DNA from: Tardiphaga robiniae
GTDB lineage: Bacteria; Pseudomonadota; Alphaproteobacteria; Rhizobiales; Xanthobacteraceae
Length of the DNA stretch: 64,000 nt
Assembly: GCF_013359755.1 (NCBI RefSeq)
Contig: NZ_JABMCJ010000083.1
Span: forward strand, 186,001 to 250,000
Direction of reading: 5' to 3'
Under the pieces are notes generated by a model that worked only from the letters and a program-made list of their open reading frames with translations, was not told where the DNA came from and made no database searches. Both the position numbers and the translations under genes were made by a program. Below are positions 62,968 to 64,000 of this stretch, piece by piece. How positions within the stretch are numbered: position 1 is the stretch's first letter; each line of letters starts with the position of its first letter.

Positions 62968-64000
62968 TCACAGCAGCCGTATGCGCGGCCCACCGCTGGT
63001 GAAACTGCTCATCAGCGAGGTAATCCCCCACACCATGGCGTCGAGCCTGTCAGGCGAACGCCCGCTCGACAGTCCCTCGACTCCGAAGTCGCACATCTCG
63101 TCTTCGAGGTCGGGGAAGCAGCCGACGTGTTTCACCTTGCCTTGCTCATAGAGCGCCGCCACCGGCTCGGCGCGCAGATATTTGCCGCGCGTCGCATGCA
63201 CTTCCTTCAGCGGCACCGTGTGATCGACTTCGCGCAGCACCGCGCGCACCATCTCGCCGCCCATATTCACTTCGGCAATGATGGTGTTGGCATTGAGCCG
63301 GCGATACAGCGCCACCGCCTTGCTGGCCCAGGCCGAGGGCGACAGGCCAGCCGCCGAGGCATCTTCCAGCACATAGAACCAGCCGCTCTCGGAACGCCCC
63401 ACCGCGACGATGCCGCAGGCATCGGCGCCCTTGCGCGAGGTGCCCGGTGGATCGATCGCCACAACGATTTTCGACAGCGCCGGCGGCTCCGTCACGCGGC
63501 ACGCCTCGATCAGCGCGCGCGACCATAGCGCATCCGGCCGATCCTCGATCAGCTCGCCATCCAGCTCCTGCCGTCCCATCCGCGTCCCGGCATAGCGACC
63601 GACCACCGCATCGAGAAAGGTCGGCGACAGATAATGCTTGTTGGCTATTGTCGGTGCCCGCGTCACCCGCGTGCGCGGGTCGACCAGCAGCCGCTTGATC
63701 AGTGGCAGCGGGCGCGGCGTTGTGGTGATCAACTGCCGCGGTCTCGCGCCAAGCCGCAGCCCAAACTGAAGCGTATCAAACGCCGCTTCGCCATAGCGCC
63801 ACTTGGCCAGTTCGTCACACCACGCCGCTTCGAATTGCGGACCGCGCAGGCTCTCCGGTTCATCGGCCGAGAACACCTGCGCGACGGCGCCATTCGGCCA
63901 TTCCAGCCGCCGACGGGACACGGTCCAGAGCGGCCGCTCGGCCTGTGGTGATGTGTGCAGGATACCGGACTCGCCCTCCACCATCACCTCGCGGGCGTCC
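62968..64000 (-). CDS. GTA large terminase, C-terminal part (g2-like, 5' end beyond window)
   Basis: This is the C-terminal part of a terminase large subunit; the frame is open to the window edge, so the gene starts beyond it. The Walker B-like segment is FEAAWCDELAKWRY. The nuclease domain shows VAIDPPGTSRKGADACGIVA (first catalytic Asp), AEVNMGGEMVRAVL and the terminal DRLDAMVWGITSLM. It cuts and pumps DNA into heads. Its presence with the tail genes but without the portal and capsid next to it is noted in the findings. Confidence 0.92.
   Translation of the reverse strand, partial: DAREVMVEGESGILHTSPQAERPLWTVSRRRLEWPNGAVAQVFSADEPESLRGPQFEAAWCDELAKWRYGEAAFDTLQFGLRLGARPRQLITTTPRPLPLIKRLLVDPRTRVTRAPTIANKHYLSPTFLDAVVGRYAGTRMGRQELDGELIEDRPDALWSRALIEACRVTEPPALSKIVVAIDPPGTSRKGADACGIVAVGRSESGWFYVLEDASAAGLSPSAWASKAVALYRRLNANTIIAEVNMGGEMVRAVLREVDHTVPLKEVHATRGKYLRAEPVAALYEQGKVKHVGCFPDLEDEMCDFGVEGLSSGRSPDRLDAMVWGITSLMSSFTSGGPRIRLL

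Noticed and set aside
39447-64000. Complete temperate prophage
   Set aside because: No integrase, repressor, replication genes or att sites were seen; gene order matches the RcGTA plan instead.
1-64000. CRISPR array or tRNA/rRNA genes
   Set aside because: No regularly spaced direct repeats and no cloverleaf or rRNA-like sequence was recognised on either strand.

Overview
The window reads as chromosomal DNA of a high-GC alphaproteobacterium of the order Hyphomicrobiales, most likely the Bradyrhizobium/Rhodopseudomonas/Afipia/Tardiphaga group. This is an inference from the feuPQ, cycHJKL (ccmIEFH), degP and glnE gene set, from a gene transfer agent (GTA) cluster of the Rhodobacter capsulatus GTA (RcGTA) type, and from orphan Bug-type solute-binding proteins. 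No rRNA, tRNA or CRISPR array was seen.

Layout. (1) 1-4.5 kb: the end of a quinone oxidoreductase, a PleC/DivJ-like sensor kinase and a Bug-type binding protein, all on the + strand. (2) A minus-strand core backbone runs right to left: feuP-feuQ (39.4-37.3 kb), ccmI-ccmE-ccmF-ccmH (29.7-25.6 kb), degP and an OmpR-type response regulator (17.8-15.2 kb), then a histidine kinase and glnE (9.0-4.6 kb). (3) Three blocks of unrelated, mostly plus-strand accessory genes interrupt this backbone. At 9.1-15.2 kb there is a CadC-like regulator, an NmrA-like oxidoreductase, a Tat-type alpha/beta hydrolase, an HD protein and a membrane glycosyltransferase. At 17.9-25.6 kb there is a small aromatic-catabolism-like cluster with its GntR regulator, an IS630 relic, a hybrid two-component system and a TSUP permease. 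At 29.7-37.3 kb there is a GST, a PNPOx-FNR-ferredoxin fusion, an unknown 459-residue protein, a lipoprotein, an IS3 relic, a nitrilase-family gene of lower GC and a toxin/antitoxin-like gene pair.

(4) 39.4-64 kb: a GTA-type cluster on the minus strand. Read in its transcription direction it holds terminase (partial at the window edge), g6, g7, g8, g9, g10, g10.1, g11, g12, g13, g14, g15, a DUF2793/C1q-like tail fibre, an endolysin and a holin. Portal, prohead protease and major capsid (g3-g5) are not where they belong. That slot (60.85-62.9 kb) holds a secreted trypsin-like protease and three small genes. The cluster is also split by a serine hydrolase between g12 and g13, and by about 8 kb between g13 and g14 (GFA protein, DUF3455 protein, LuxR regulator, autotransporter, DUF1254 protein). 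That 8-kb block contains an IS5 transposase relic and a second, degenerate copy of the 3' end of g13. Two 143-bp nested palindromes sit between GTA genes.

The backbone genes serve nitrogen control (glnE), envelope proteolysis and sensing (degP and its two-component system), cytochrome c maturation (ccm) and iron/osmotic sensing (feuPQ). The GTA remnant keeps tail, cell-wall hydrolase and lysis functions without a visible capsid. It is either a decayed GTA, one whose head genes lie elsewhere, or a tail-only particle.
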